64,000 nucleotides of DNA from Aerococcaceae bacterium DSM 111020. Its GTDB lineage: Bacteria; Bacillota; Bacilli; Lactobacillales; Aerococcaceae. This document shows positions 46,388 to 54,624 of the stretch, one piece after another (positions within the stretch are counted from its first letter, which is position 1; every line of letters starts with the position of its first letter). The stretch covers positions 1 through 64,000 of the forward strand of contig JACBXP010000004.1 of assembly GCA_015863185.1 (NCBI GenBank). Direction: 5' to 3'. A program made the position numbers and the translations under genes. A model generated the notes under the pieces. That model had not been told where the DNA came from. It was given only the letters and a program-made list of their open reading frames with translations, and ran no database searches.

Positions 46388-46919
46388 GAAAAGTTACTTT
46401 ACAGTGAAACGCATCGCCTTATTATCCGTCTTAACAGCGTTTGTGACGGTTGGACGATTGGGTTTTGCCTTACCTTTCTTGCCAAATATTCAACCCGTCA
46501 CCACTATGTTAATCATCATAACTTTAACCATCGGAACCTTAGACGGACTTGTGGTAGCCGTCTTATCTTTAATCTTATCCAATGTGTTCCTTGGTATGGG
46601 GCCTTGGGTAATCATGCAAATCGTATCCTTTGCAGTGATTGTTTTATTAACGGCATTAATGAAGCCACTTTATCGCTATGGATCAATCCCTCATCGGACC
46701 GCTTTTGCTTTGTGGGCCGGGATAACAGGGATTATCTATGGCTTGGTGATTTCTTATCTCAATTATCTCTTTTATGATATGAGTAGTTTCCTCGCCTATT
46801 ATTTGAATGGTTTATATTTTGATTTGTTACACGGTATCGGCAATGCGGTCTTTTTCTTTATATTGGAACCGATCATTGTCCCGATTATCCGCAAACAATT
46901 AAAGACTAACCGGTTTTAG
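46377..46919 (+). CDS. ECF transporter S component, probable cobalamin (CbrT-like)
   Basis: Membrane protein of 180 residues with about six helices. The RIALLSVLTAFVTVGR start resembles the A-x-x-x-A surface helix by which S components bind EcfT. It starts with GTG inside the end of the lipoprotein gene, so the two are translationally coupled. Riboswitch and DUF4430 partner point to vitamin B12, like CbrT of Lactobacillus delbrueckii. No EcfA/EcfT genes are here; it must use the shared housekeeping module. Other vitamin specificities are less likely. Confidence 0.83.
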   Translation: MTSKKSYFTVKRIALLSVLTAFVTVGRLGFALPFLPNIQPVTTMLIIITLTIGTLDGLVVAVLSLILSNVFLGMGPWVIMQIVSFAVIVLLTALMKPLYRYGSIPHRTAFALWAGITGIIYGLVISYLNYLFYDMSSFLAYYLNGLYFDLLHGIGNAVFFFILEPIIVPIIRKQLKTNRF

Positions 46920-46971
46920 ATGAAATTTTTGTGTGGAAATATATTATTGTTATTGAAAAGTAATCGACACT

Positions 46972-46999
46972 ATGACGGCTAAAATTAGCCGTCATTTTT
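46972..46999 (+). terminator. Terminator after the B12 uptake genes
   Basis: ATGACGGCTAA pairs with TTAGCCGTCAT and is followed by five T residues. The remaining bases to 47190 are AT-rich and contain nothing else I recognise. Confidence 0.85.
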
Positions 47000-47205
47000 A
47001 TATTGGATATTTTAATTACTAAAAATTAGATAGACAAATAAAATAGTGTTATTTCTATACTGATATTTCGAAAAAGTAATGATTATAGAAGAATAGAAAA
47101 ACTAGCTAGTTTAGTATTCAACTCTAGATTGAAATAATAATTCAAAAATATAAATAAATATTGAATTTTACTTTCAAAAACAAAATTAATTTGCTACAAT
47201 TATAT

Positions 47206-47220
47206 AAGAAAGCGTTATCA
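47206..47220 (+). promoter_or_regulatory. cre site at the PTS/MurNAc operon promoter
   Basis: AAGAAAGCGTTATCA fits WTGNAANCGNWNNCW with one mismatch. TACAAT at 47195-47200 is a possible -10, with a poor TTTCAA -35, so CcpA would sit over the start of transcription just ahead of the first PTS gene. Confidence 0.6.
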
Positions 47221-47236
47221 AAAAAGGAGGGATAAA

Positions 47237-47569
47237 ATGGAGGAGATAATTTTTCAAATTATAGCAAAGAGTGGTAATGGGAAAGCATTAGCGTATGAAG
47301 CAATCAATGAATCATTCGTAGGTAATTTTGAACAAGCTAAGAAGTTATTAAAAGAGGCTGATGAATCATTGAAGGAAGCACACAATACACAAACTCAATT
47401 AATTACAGATGAAGTGAATGGAAAGCAAATTGAAATCACTATGTTGTTCGTGCATGCTCAAGATCACTTAATGTCAGCTGTAGAAGTTAGAGATTTAGCA
47501 AATCTGTTTATCAAGCAAAACATTAGAATCCAAGAATTGGAATACAAAGTCAATGAAAAGAACGAATAA
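47237..47569 (+). CDS. PTS lactose/cellobiose-type EIIA
   Basis: Protein of 110 residues, all-helical EIIA of the Lac/Chb family. The phosphorylated histidine should be the first His in LFVHAQDHLMSA. It accepts phosphate from HPr and passes it to the EIIB encoded at 47853-48170. AAAGGAGG precedes the ATG. As part of a cluster with MupG and MurQ, its sugar is probably a MurNAc-containing disaccharide or GlcNAc oligomer rather than lactose. Confidence 0.92.
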   Translation: MEEIIFQIIAKSGNGKALAYEAINESFVGNFEQAKKLLKEADESLKEAHNTQTQLITDEVNGKQIEITMLFVHAQDHLMSAVEVRDLANLFIKQNIRIQELEYKVNEKNE

Positions 47570-47843
47570 AAATCAATTTAATATGCTTAATGCGATCTAT
47601 CTTATTGGTTTTATTTTTATTGCGCTACCAGTATCTATGATTATTATTGAATCTGTGCCTACTGAATTAACGTTCATTTTTATATTAATATTGAGCTTAG
47701 GAATTGGCTATTTCATTAGCAAGATTATTCTAGTCAAACAATTAGACCGACCTCATGATAAGTGGTTTTATATTCTTGTTCTTTTTATTTTTTTATTTAC
47801 GTTATTTATGTTTATCAGTTATTATTTAGGGATTATTATTTAG
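47553..47843 (+). CDS. Unknown small membrane protein between EIIA and EIIB (96 aa)
   Basis: Protein of 96 residues with three hydrophobic helices (about 13-31, 36-56 and 69-94) and a basic N-terminus (MKRTNKNQ). Its ATG overlaps the last 17 bases of the EIIA gene and it ends 9 bases before the EIIB gene, so it is in the operon and translationally coupled. I do not recognise the family. Lac/Chb PTS operons do not normally contain such a protein. It could modulate EIIC or help an exported or surface step; nothing in the sequence decides. Confidence 0.7.
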   Translation: MKRTNKNQFNMLNAIYLIGFIFIALPVSMIIIESVPTELTFIFILILSLGIGYFISKIILVKQLDRPHDKWFYILVLFIFLFTLFMFISYYLGIII

Positions 47844-47852
47844 GAGGTTATT

Positions 47853-48170
47853 ATGAAAATATTACTAGCATGTGCAGGCGGAATGTCCTCGGCAATCGCA
47901 GCAAAATCTCTACAAAAAGCAGCACAAGAGCATGGAGTCACACTTGAGGTTCACGAAACAAGTTCTAGTGCTTTTGAGGATGAAATAAAAAAAGATTATT
48001 CACTTGCTTTGGTTGCGCCTCAGATTAGGCATCGTTTTGATGATTTAAAAAAAATTGGCGATACAGTCGGTGTTAAAACACTACTAATTTCACCAAGAGG
48101 CTATTCGCCGATTGGAGGAGAATTTTTGTACAAACAAATACTAGAAGAAGCACCAGAACTTTTTAACTAG
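47853..48170 (+). CDS. PTS lactose/cellobiose-type EIIB
   Basis: Protein of 105 residues with the N-terminal phosphocysteine loop LLACAGGMSS, Cys7. It passes phosphate from EIIA to the sugar entering through EIIC. AGGAGG precedes the ATG; the EIIC gene starts 11 bases after its end. Confidence 0.93.
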   Translation: MKILLACAGGMSSAIAAKSLQKAAQEHGVTLEVHETSSSAFEDEIKKDYSLALVAPQIRHRFDDLKKIGDTVGVKTLLISPRGYSPIGGEFLYKQILEEAPELFN

Positions 48171-48181
48171 GAGGAATAAAA

Positions 48182-49513
48182 ATGTTTGATAAATTTGCAA
48201 ATTTTATAGATAAACATTTCTCTACACCAATGGCCCGTCTTGGCGAACAGCGACATCTAAAGGCCATTCGTGATGGTATTGTAGCAACCTTACCAATTAT
48301 AATTGTAGCTTCCATGTTCATGGTTATTGCTTTTTTACCTAATTCACTCCCCGAGAATTGGGGATTCACTCAATGGATTATGGAACATCAATTTAAAATA
48401 TTACTACCATATCGTATGTCGATGTATATTATGACTTTATACGCTGTGTTCGGAATAGGGGATTCTCTTTCTCGTTCATATGACTTAGATCCGTTATCTG
48501 GTGCTATTTTATCAGAATTGGCATATTTATTAACAATCATACCTCGTTTGGTTCCTGAAGTATCGGAAGGAATTCAAGCATTGGCAACAAACAACGAAGA
48601 GTTAGCAACCTACTTAGAACAAATACCTACAGGTTTCGTCATGCCTATGCCTAATTTAGGATCTGGAGGTATGTTTATTGGTATTATTTCAGCATTTATT
48701 GCAGTAGAAATTTATCGATTTACTCAAACAAGTGGATTTAAAATTTCGATGCCTGAACAAGTGCCTCAATCCGTTGCAAGATCATTCGAAGCATTGACTC
48801 CTACAGCGATTATATTATTATTAGTTTCGACAATTACTATGTGGCTTGAAATTGATGTTCATAATATTATTAATACGCTAATTCAACCATTAATTTCTGC
48901 TTCAGATTCATTATGGTCTGTTTTATTGCTTACTTTTCTTACAAACTTTTTCTGGGTATTTGGTATTCATGGTGCTTCTATTGTTGGCTCATTAGCACGT
49001 CCATTATGGTTAGTATTACTTGAACAAAATACAACAGCGTTAGTTTCTGGTGAAACAGTTCAAAATATCGCTGCAGAACCTTTTTATCAATGGTTTATTT
49101 ATATTGGTGGAGCAGGTGCAACAATCGGTTTAGCGATTTGTTTGTTGTTAACAAAATCAGCTTATGCTAAAACTTTAGGAAAAACAACTTTAATACCAGC
49201 AATATTCAATATCAATGAACCTTTAGTATTTGGTGCACCGATTGTTATGAATCCCACATTAATGATTCCTTTTATAATCGCACCGATGATTAATGCTACA
49301 ATTGCCTGGTTTGCAACACAATGGGGCTGGGTTAATAAAGTGGTTGCTAGTTCTCCATGGACACTACCAGGACCAATTGGTGCTTTTTTAGCCACCAATA
49401 ATGATTGGCGTGCAGCTGTTTTAAATATTATATTAACAATTTTAGCAGTTTTAATGTACTATCCATTTGTGAGAACATATGATAAACAATTATTAGAAGA
49501 AGAAAAAGTTTAA
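48182..49513 (+). CDS. PTS EIIC permease, lactose/cellobiose family
   Basis: Permease of 443 residues with about ten helices. The family substrate motif is seen as NINEPLVFGAPIVMNPTLMIPF, and the N-terminal amphipathic helix FDKFANFIDKHFSTPMARLG is typical. Most MurNAc systems described use the glucose-type MurP. Here the cluster suggests that a Chb-type permease brings in the MupG substrate, MurNAc-GlcNAc or a related chito-type disaccharide, as its 6-phosphate. Substrate is inference from neighbours. Confidence 0.92.
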   Translation: MFDKFANFIDKHFSTPMARLGEQRHLKAIRDGIVATLPIIIVASMFMVIAFLPNSLPENWGFTQWIMEHQFKILLPYRMSMYIMTLYAVFGIGDSLSRSYDLDPLSGAILSELAYLLTIIPRLVPEVSEGIQALATNNEELATYLEQIPTGFVMPMPNLGSGGMFIGIISAFIAVEIYRFTQTSGFKISMPEQVPQSVARSFEALTPTAIILLLVSTITMWLEIDVHNIINTLIQPLISASDSLWSVLLLTFLTNFFWVFGIHGASIVGSLARPLWLVLLEQNTTALVSGETVQNIAAEPFYQWFIYIGGAGATIGLAICLLLTKSAYAKTLGKTTLIPAIFNINEPLVFGAPIVMNPTLMIPFIIAPMINATIAWFATQWGWVNKVVASSPWTLPGPIGAFLATNNDWRAAVLNIILTILAVLMYYPFVRTYDKQLLEEEKV

Positions 49514-49516
49514 TAC

Positions 49517-49538
49517 AAGCGCCCGTTAATGGGCGCTT
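49517..49538 (+). other. GC-rich hairpin between EIIC and mupG
   Basis: AAGCGCCC-GTTAAT-GGGCGCTT is a perfect stem but is followed only by ATTTG, not a T-run. It may be a processing or partial attenuation site that lowers expression of the enzyme genes relative to the PTS. Confidence 0.6.
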
Positions 49539-49556
49539 ATTTGAAAGAGGGATATT

Positions 49557-50648
49557 ATGAGAAGATTAGGTATATCTATTTACCCAGAGAAAACAACCCA
49601 AGAAGAAATTTTTAGATATTTGGAAATTGCTTCAAAAAACGGTTTTTCTCGTGTGTTTTCATGCTTACTCTCAGTGAATGAAAGCAAGAAGAAAATAAAG
49701 CAAGACTTTACGAAAATCAATAAATTTGCTCAGAATTTAGGTTTTGAAGTTATTATGGATATAGCTCCACGAGTATTTGACCAGTTGGGAATTAGTTATA
49801 ATGATTTGCGATTTTTTAAAGAGATTCATGCTGATGGTGTAAGATTGGATATTGGATTTACTGGATTAGAAGAGTCCCTAATGACTTATAATGAACAAGA
49901 CTTAAAAATAGAAATAAATATGAGCAATAATGTTCATATGATTGATACCATAATGGATTACCAACCAAATAAATATAATTTAATAGGGTGTCACAATTTT
50001 TATCCGCATCAATATTCAGGATTAACAGAGGAACATTTTTTTGAATGTACTAATCGTTTCAATAAATATGGTATTAGCACTGCGGCTTTTATTACAAGCC
50101 AAAATAAAAATACATTTGGTCCTTGGCCTGTAACAGATGGTTTACCAACATTAGAAATCCATCGGGAATTACCTTTAGAAGTACAAATGAAATATTATTT
50201 AGCTATTGATCTGATTGATGATGTTATTATATCAAATTGTTATCCTACTGATACCGAAGTTGAGGCACTTGGTGAGTTAGATTTAAGATATGTTACGTTC
50301 AACTTGGATGTTTTGACAGAAATTTCCGATGTAGAATCTAAAATATTATTTGAAACACTTCATTTTAATCGTGGTGATATTAGTCCTAATTTAATTCGTT
50401 CAACCCAAAGTCGAGTCAAATTTAAAGAACATTACTTCCCTGCTCATAATGTACCGGAAGACATTAAACGTGGCGACATAATTATTGAAAGCAGTGAATA
50501 TGGTCATTATGCTGGAGAGTTACAAGTAGCGCTGAGTGACATGAGGAATAGTGGAAAAAGTAATGTTGTAGGAAGAATAGCTGACAGTGAAATCTTTTTA
50601 TTAGATTATATTAAACCATGGCAAAAATTTAAGTTTCAGAAAGTATAA
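49557..50648 (+). CDS. mupG: MupG-family (DUF871) 6-phospho-N-acetylmuramidase
   Basis: Protein of 363 residues with a TIM-barrel (about 1-235) and a small C-terminal cyclophilin-like domain (about 250-360), the DUF871 layout. MupG of S. aureus hydrolyses MurNAc-6P-GlcNAc to MurNAc-6P and GlcNAc. The N-terminal RLGISIYPEKTT and the central CHNFYPHQYSGL segment are typical. MurQ and an amino-sugar kinase follow, so both products of this reaction have a handler in the operon. Confidence 0.9.
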   Translation: MRRLGISIYPEKTTQEEIFRYLEIASKNGFSRVFSCLLSVNESKKKIKQDFTKINKFAQNLGFEVIMDIAPRVFDQLGISYNDLRFFKEIHADGVRLDIGFTGLEESLMTYNEQDLKIEINMSNNVHMIDTIMDYQPNKYNLIGCHNFYPHQYSGLTEEHFFECTNRFNKYGISTAAFITSQNKNTFGPWPVTDGLPTLEIHRELPLEVQMKYYLAIDLIDDVIISNCYPTDTEVEALGELDLRYVTFNLDVLTEISDVESKILFETLHFNRGDISPNLIRSTQSRVKFKEHYFPAHNVPEDIKRGDIIIESSEYGHYAGELQVALSDMRNSGKSNVVGRIADSEIFLLDYIKPWQKFKFQKV

Positions 50649-50652
50649 TATA

Positions 50653-51513
50653 ATGAATAATAATATGAATATTTTACATGTATTAAAAAATTTAAAGCCG
50701 AATGGAACAAAGAGCGAAGAAAAAATTATTGAAACAATACTTGAAAATCCACAAAAAATTTTGAATATGACCGCTATGGAATTAGGAGAAGTATCACTTA
50801 CAAGCGCTGCTTCAGTTATTCGATTAAGTAAAAAAGTAGGGTTAACAGGTTTTCCACAGTTAAAACTTTTAATATCAAAGAGTTCAAATGCTATACAACC
50901 GGATAAGTATAGTGATATTAAGCAAGATGCGAATGTAGAAACCGTTAAGAAAGTACTTTTTAATAATATTCAGCAAACGTTAAATGAGACAATGGAATTA
51001 GTAGATGAGGAAAAAATACAAAAGGTTGTGCAAGAGATACATGAAACGCATGTTATATACATTTTTGGAATTGGTTCTTCTTATTTGTCCGCTCTTAATT
51101 TTAGTCAAAAATTTAATCGAATTGGAAAATTAGTAATAACTCAACATGATTGTCATTCACTAATTGCTAGCATGGCATCTCAAAATGATGAGAGTCTTTT
51201 TATTGGTGTTTCTAATACTGGTGAAACCAATGAAGTAATTGAATTATTAACGCTTGCTAATGATTTACAAATGAAAACAACTGCTTTGACACAGTTTGGT
51301 AGCAATACTTTAGCAAAAATTAGTGATATTGCTATTCAGCATGCTTATCCAGAAGAGCCAATTGTCAGAAGTTCTGCTTCATCATCTCTGCACGCTCAAT
51401 TTTATATAATTGATCTTTTGTTCCATTCATACGCTTCTAAATACTATGATGAGATTGTTAAACCTTTAGATCAAACATATAAGTATATAAAAAAGTATAA
51501 AGAGGGTGAATAA
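50653..51513 (+). CDS. RpiR/MurR-family transcriptional regulator
   Basis: Regulator of 286 residues: an N-terminal HTH_6 domain (about 1-80; LTSAASVIRLSKKVGLTGFPQLK) and a SIS sugar-phosphate-binding domain (about 125-260; FGIGSSYLSALNF, GVSNTGETNEVIELL). MurR in E. coli and S. aureus senses MurNAc-6P. The start has no good Shine-Dalgarno site and is 4 bases after the mupG stop, so it probably relies on translational coupling; ATG 50665 is an alternative. It likely controls this operon. Confidence 0.88.
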   Translation: MNNNMNILHVLKNLKPNGTKSEEKIIETILENPQKILNMTAMELGEVSLTSAASVIRLSKKVGLTGFPQLKLLISKSSNAIQPDKYSDIKQDANVETVKKVLFNNIQQTLNETMELVDEEKIQKVVQEIHETHVIYIFGIGSSYLSALNFSQKFNRIGKLVITQHDCHSLIASMASQNDESLFIGVSNTGETNEVIELLTLANDLQMKTTALTQFGSNTLAKISDIAIQHAYPEEPIVRSSASSSLHAQFYIIDLLFHSYASKYYDEIVKPLDQTYKYIKKYKEGE

Positions 51514-52434
51514 ATGAAAAAAGAACAATCAATAAATCATCTTTCAACTGAAAAAAATAATACTCGTACAGCTGAAATTGATTCTGAATCAACCCTAGGT
51601 ATTTTAGAACTCATTAATAATGAAGATAAATTAGTAGCTGTCCAAGTTGAAAAAGAGTTACAAGCGATTGAAAAAGTTGTAAATGTTGTCGTACAAATCA
51701 TTCAAAATGGTGGACGAGTTTTTTATGTTGGCGCCGGAACATCTGGTAGACTAGGAGTTCTTGATGCATCAGAATGTCCCCCAACCTATGGGGTTCCTTC
51801 AGAATTATTTCAAGCCATCATTGCTGGAGGAACAGAGGCAATATTCCGTGCTAAAGAAGGAGTAGAGGATAATCCTGATAGAGGAGCTCATGATTTAAAA
51901 AAACATCATGTGAGTACTGAGGATATAGTTATTGGTATAGCGGCAAGTGGTCGCACACCCTATGTTATTGGGGCTCTTAATTATGCTAATTCAATTGGAG
52001 CCAGTACCGCAAGCATCGCTTGTGTGAAATATAGTGAAATAGGCAATGTAGCTGATTGTCCTATCGAAGTTGAAACGGGTCCTGAAGTAATTGCTGGATC
52101 CACAAGAATGAAGGCCGGGACAGCTCAAAAAATGGTATTAAATATGATTTCGACAGCCTCTATGATCAAATTAGGAAAAGTTTATAAAAATTATATGGTA
52201 GATGTAAAATCTTCAAATGAAAAACTATATTTGCGTAGCATCAATATGATACAAGATATCACTAATATCACAATTGAACAAGCAGAAAATTTATTTGAAG
52301 AATCAAATCACAGTGTAAAACATGCCATTCTAATGAAAGCTTCTAACCTAAATTTTGATGAAGTTGATAATTTATTAAAAAAATCAAATGGTCACGTCTT
52401 AAGAGCATTAAAAATATTCAAAGGTGAAGAATAA
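51514..52434 (+). CDS. murQ: N-acetylmuramic acid 6-phosphate etherase
   Basis: MurQ of 306 residues, full length. It removes the lactyl ether from MurNAc-6P to give GlcNAc-6P and D-lactate. SIS-domain motifs GAGTSGRLGVLDASECPPTYG (shown by its ends GAGTSGR and SECPPTYG), IAASGRTPY and EVIAGSTRMKAGTAQK are present, and a C-terminal UBA-like helix pair (HVLRALKIFKG). It immediately follows the regulator and overlaps the kinase gene by one base. Confidence 0.96.
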   Translation: MKKEQSINHLSTEKNNTRTAEIDSESTLGILELINNEDKLVAVQVEKELQAIEKVVNVVVQIIQNGGRVFYVGAGTSGRLGVLDASECPPTYGVPSELFQAIIAGGTEAIFRAKEGVEDNPDRGAHDLKKHHVSTEDIVIGIAASGRTPYVIGALNYANSIGASTASIACVKYSEIGNVADCPIEVETGPEVIAGSTRMKAGTAQKMVLNMISTASMIKLGKVYKNYMVDVKSSNEKLYLRSINMIQDITNITIEQAENLFEESNHSVKHAILMKASNLNFDEVDNLLKKSNGHVLRALKIFKGEE

Positions 52435-53345
52435 TGGAATATTACATTGGAATAGATGCTGGAGGGACCTCCACTTCTTTTAGTTTGATTGAGTATAATG
52501 GAATTAATGACTATAGGATAATAAAAAATATCAAGATGCCTAGTATACATTTATTACATGTGCCCCTAAAAGATGCGCGTAATATATTAAATCAGGGAAT
52601 AGGTAAATTAGAAAAATGTTTGCCTGAACATAATATAATTGACGGTGTTTCCGTCGGTATGGCCGGCTATGGTAATGATAGTAGTATGAGGTTGAAAATA
52701 GAGGCTTTTTTTAGCCAAGAACTTGTCTATAAGTATAAATTGTTTAGCGATGCCGAGGTGGCTTTGGAAGGTGCACTTAGTGGGAAAGATGGAATTTTAT
52801 TGATATCTGGTACCGGGGCAATTTGTTTATCAAAAGTGAATGACCATATTTATCGTAGTGGTGGTTGGGGTTATATGATTGGAGATGAAGGAAGTGGTTA
52901 TTGGTTAGGAAAAAGAATATTACAGTTGTATTCTATGCAAGTCGATGGAAGACGTCCAAAAACCAAATTGTATTCTCTAGTAAAATCAAACTGTAATTTA
53001 GTAAATGATTATGACATTATTACGTTTGTCGCCAAAGAACTAAACAATAATAGAACAAAGATTGCTAGTTTAAGTTATATTTTTACAGAATTAGTAAATA
53101 ATGATGATTACGAAGCTAACTTTATCATAGAAGAAATGAGTAATGATCTTTCAGATTTAATCAATGTTCATTTGCAATTACATCCTCATATAAAATTATT
53201 AACTTACACAGGAGGTTTAATTAGTAATTATGAAAGATTAAGAGAGTCAATAGAAACTAAATTAATAAAAAAATTAAAGTTTCACAAGTCACTTTATGGA
53301 CCTGAAATTGGTGCTGTTAAAATATTTATAAAAAGCGAAAATTAG
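52434..53345 (+). CDS. BadF/NagK-type amino-sugar kinase
   Basis: ASKHA-fold kinase of 303 residues with the ATP phosphate motifs GIDAGGTSTSFSLIE (N-terminus) and ISGTGAICL, plus GGWGYMIGDEGSGYWLG. This is the N-acetylglucosamine/N-acetylmuramic acid kinase branch (NagK, MurK) of the BadF/BcrA family. In this operon it most simply phosphorylates the GlcNAc, or any MurNAc, released by MupG. It starts at ATG 52434 inside the murQ stop. Substrate preference between GlcNAc and MurNAc cannot be read here. Confidence 0.87.
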   Translation: MEYYIGIDAGGTSTSFSLIEYNGINDYRIIKNIKMPSIHLLHVPLKDARNILNQGIGKLEKCLPEHNIIDGVSVGMAGYGNDSSMRLKIEAFFSQELVYKYKLFSDAEVALEGALSGKDGILLISGTGAICLSKVNDHIYRSGGWGYMIGDEGSGYWLGKRILQLYSMQVDGRRPKTKLYSLVKSNCNLVNDYDIITFVAKELNNNRTKIASLSYIFTELVNNDDYEANFIIEEMSNDLSDLINVHLQLHPHIKLLTYTGGLISNYERLRESIETKLIKKLKFHKSLYGPEIGAVKIFIKSEN

Positions 53346-53408
53346 GAATCGAGCTGCATATATTCATTGAAGATTAATAATAGTTATATTTATAGCTTTC
53401 GAAAAGTT

Positions 53409-53448
53409 ACCCCCTAAAATTGGTTTTTTAAGTCCAACTTTAGGGGGT
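53409..53448 (+). repeat. Facing inverted repeats, IS3-like end relic or terminator
   Basis: ACCCCCTAAAATTGG and its near complement CCAACTTTAGGGGGT face each other about ten bases apart. Read from the right, the sequence TGACCCCCTAAAGTTGGAC resembles the terminal repeats of IS3/IS150-group elements. No transposase remains. It can also fold as the terminator of the murK operon, though the T-run lies in the loop. Confidence 0.55.
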
Positions 53449-53493
53449 CAGTTTATATTTTCTGAGATTATTTTTATGATGTGTCTATATCAT

Positions 53494-53520
53494 CCCGCCG
53501 ACTCATGAGCAGGTCGGCGG
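53494..53520 (-). terminator. Hairpin after the lipid kinase gene
   Basis: CCGCCGAC and GTCGGCGG form an eight-base GC stem two bases past the minus-strand stop codon. The T-run on the minus strand is poor, while the plus side has ATTATTTT, so it may end transcription mainly from the plus side. Confidence 0.5.
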
Positions 53521-53521
53521 A

Positions 53522-54466
53522 TTATTTTCCCGGCAAATAAAAGGGATAAGAAGCCACATTAAATTCGTACTCATAAGGTAATTTGACTAAAGGCTCCCCG
53601 TCCACTTGACCACGAACAGGATCATGTATGGTCAGATGCAAATTCTGCCCTTTAAGCTGCGTTATATAAGGAGATTCGTCATGCGTATGGGAATGTAAGA
53701 CTCGAGGGATAATATCTCGGACCGAGCGGAAGGTGATGTCATGATAGACTACCAAGGCAATCTCTTTGGCTGCAGGATTGACGGTATTATCAATTAACAG
53801 ACCGCCACCCAAATACGCGTGATTCATCACGGTCAGCAAACTCGCATTATCAAAATGATACACCGATTCATCCATCTTCAATGATACTTGAAAATGCGGA
53901 ATCTCAGGCAGGGTCAATGCCAGAGCGATGCGGTATTGCAGAGAACCGCTAACATATCGATTGATGGATGGATTCGCGCTGAGTTTATGGCGATTATAAT
54001 TAACGGCAGCATCGAAACCAAAGCCATGATTATTGACAAAGACTGATTCTGAACCATCTATGCGATTGCGCTCATGAATGAGGGGCACTTCAATCGGTTC
54101 CCGGGCATAAATCATATGCTCAATCATTTCTCGTGGACTAGCGCCCGGTGACCAGACACGGTGGAAGTCATTTCCGCCACCAGCTGCGATATATGTAATG
54201 GGTGGGCGTTCGCCCATCAACATTAAGGCGGTCACCACTTCATGTAATGTCCCATCTCCACCAATCACGATTAATTGATTGAGAGGGGGTGTATGATTTC
54301 GATTCATAATTTGTTGGACAATCAGTTCAGCGGTATTGTTCGTATCCGTAAAATAACTGACAACATTCATTTGAAAATCAGACAGAATATCGCTGACTTC
54401 CTGCCAGACTTTCTGTCCTTTGCCACCTCCGGATGCGGGATGGCAAATAAGATGTACGCGATTCAT
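53522..54466 (-). CDS. Diacylglycerol kinase-family lipid kinase (DagK/YegS-like)
   Basis: Protein of 314 residues with the DAGK catalytic motif VIGGDGTLHEVV and AGGGNDFHR, and a C-terminal beta-sandwich. The N-terminal HPASGGGKG is the usual nucleotide-site loop. The family phosphorylates diacylglycerol or related lipids at the membrane face, recycling lipid from lipoteichoic acid synthesis in Gram-positives. The ATG at 54466 follows AGGAGGAG; six residues of a longer reading are dropped. It is divergent from folD and monocistronic. Confidence 0.85.
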   Translation of the reverse strand: MNRVHLICHPASGGGKGQKVWQEVSDILSDFQMNVVSYFTDTNNTAELIVQQIMNRNHTPPLNQLIVIGGDGTLHEVVTALMLMGERPPITYIAAGGGNDFHRVWSPGASPREMIEHMIYAREPIEVPLIHERNRIDGSESVFVNNHGFGFDAAVNYNRHKLSANPSINRYVSGSLQYRIALALTLPEIPHFQVSLKMDESVYHFDNASLLTVMNHAYLGGGLLIDNTVNPAAKEIALVVYHDITFRSVRDIIPRVLHSHTHDESPYITQLKGQNLHLTIHDPVRGQVDGEPLVKLPYEYEFNVASYPFYLPGK

Positions 54467-54624
54467 TGAGCTCCTCCTCTTCATCTGTATATTATACTAA
54501 ATTTTTACAAGAATGGTACTGGTAACCTTGTCTTTCAATCGAATTTCCTAAGTCAATCGTCTATAAATCAAGGGTACTTTATGCTAGAATGGGGATACTA
54601 TACACTTTGAGGGGAATCAGAACA

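Noticed and set aside
51514-53345. Cluster read as plain cellobiose/chitobiose utilisation
   Set aside because: murQ and mupG specify MurNAc-6-phosphate chemistry and no phospho-beta-glucosidase gene is present.
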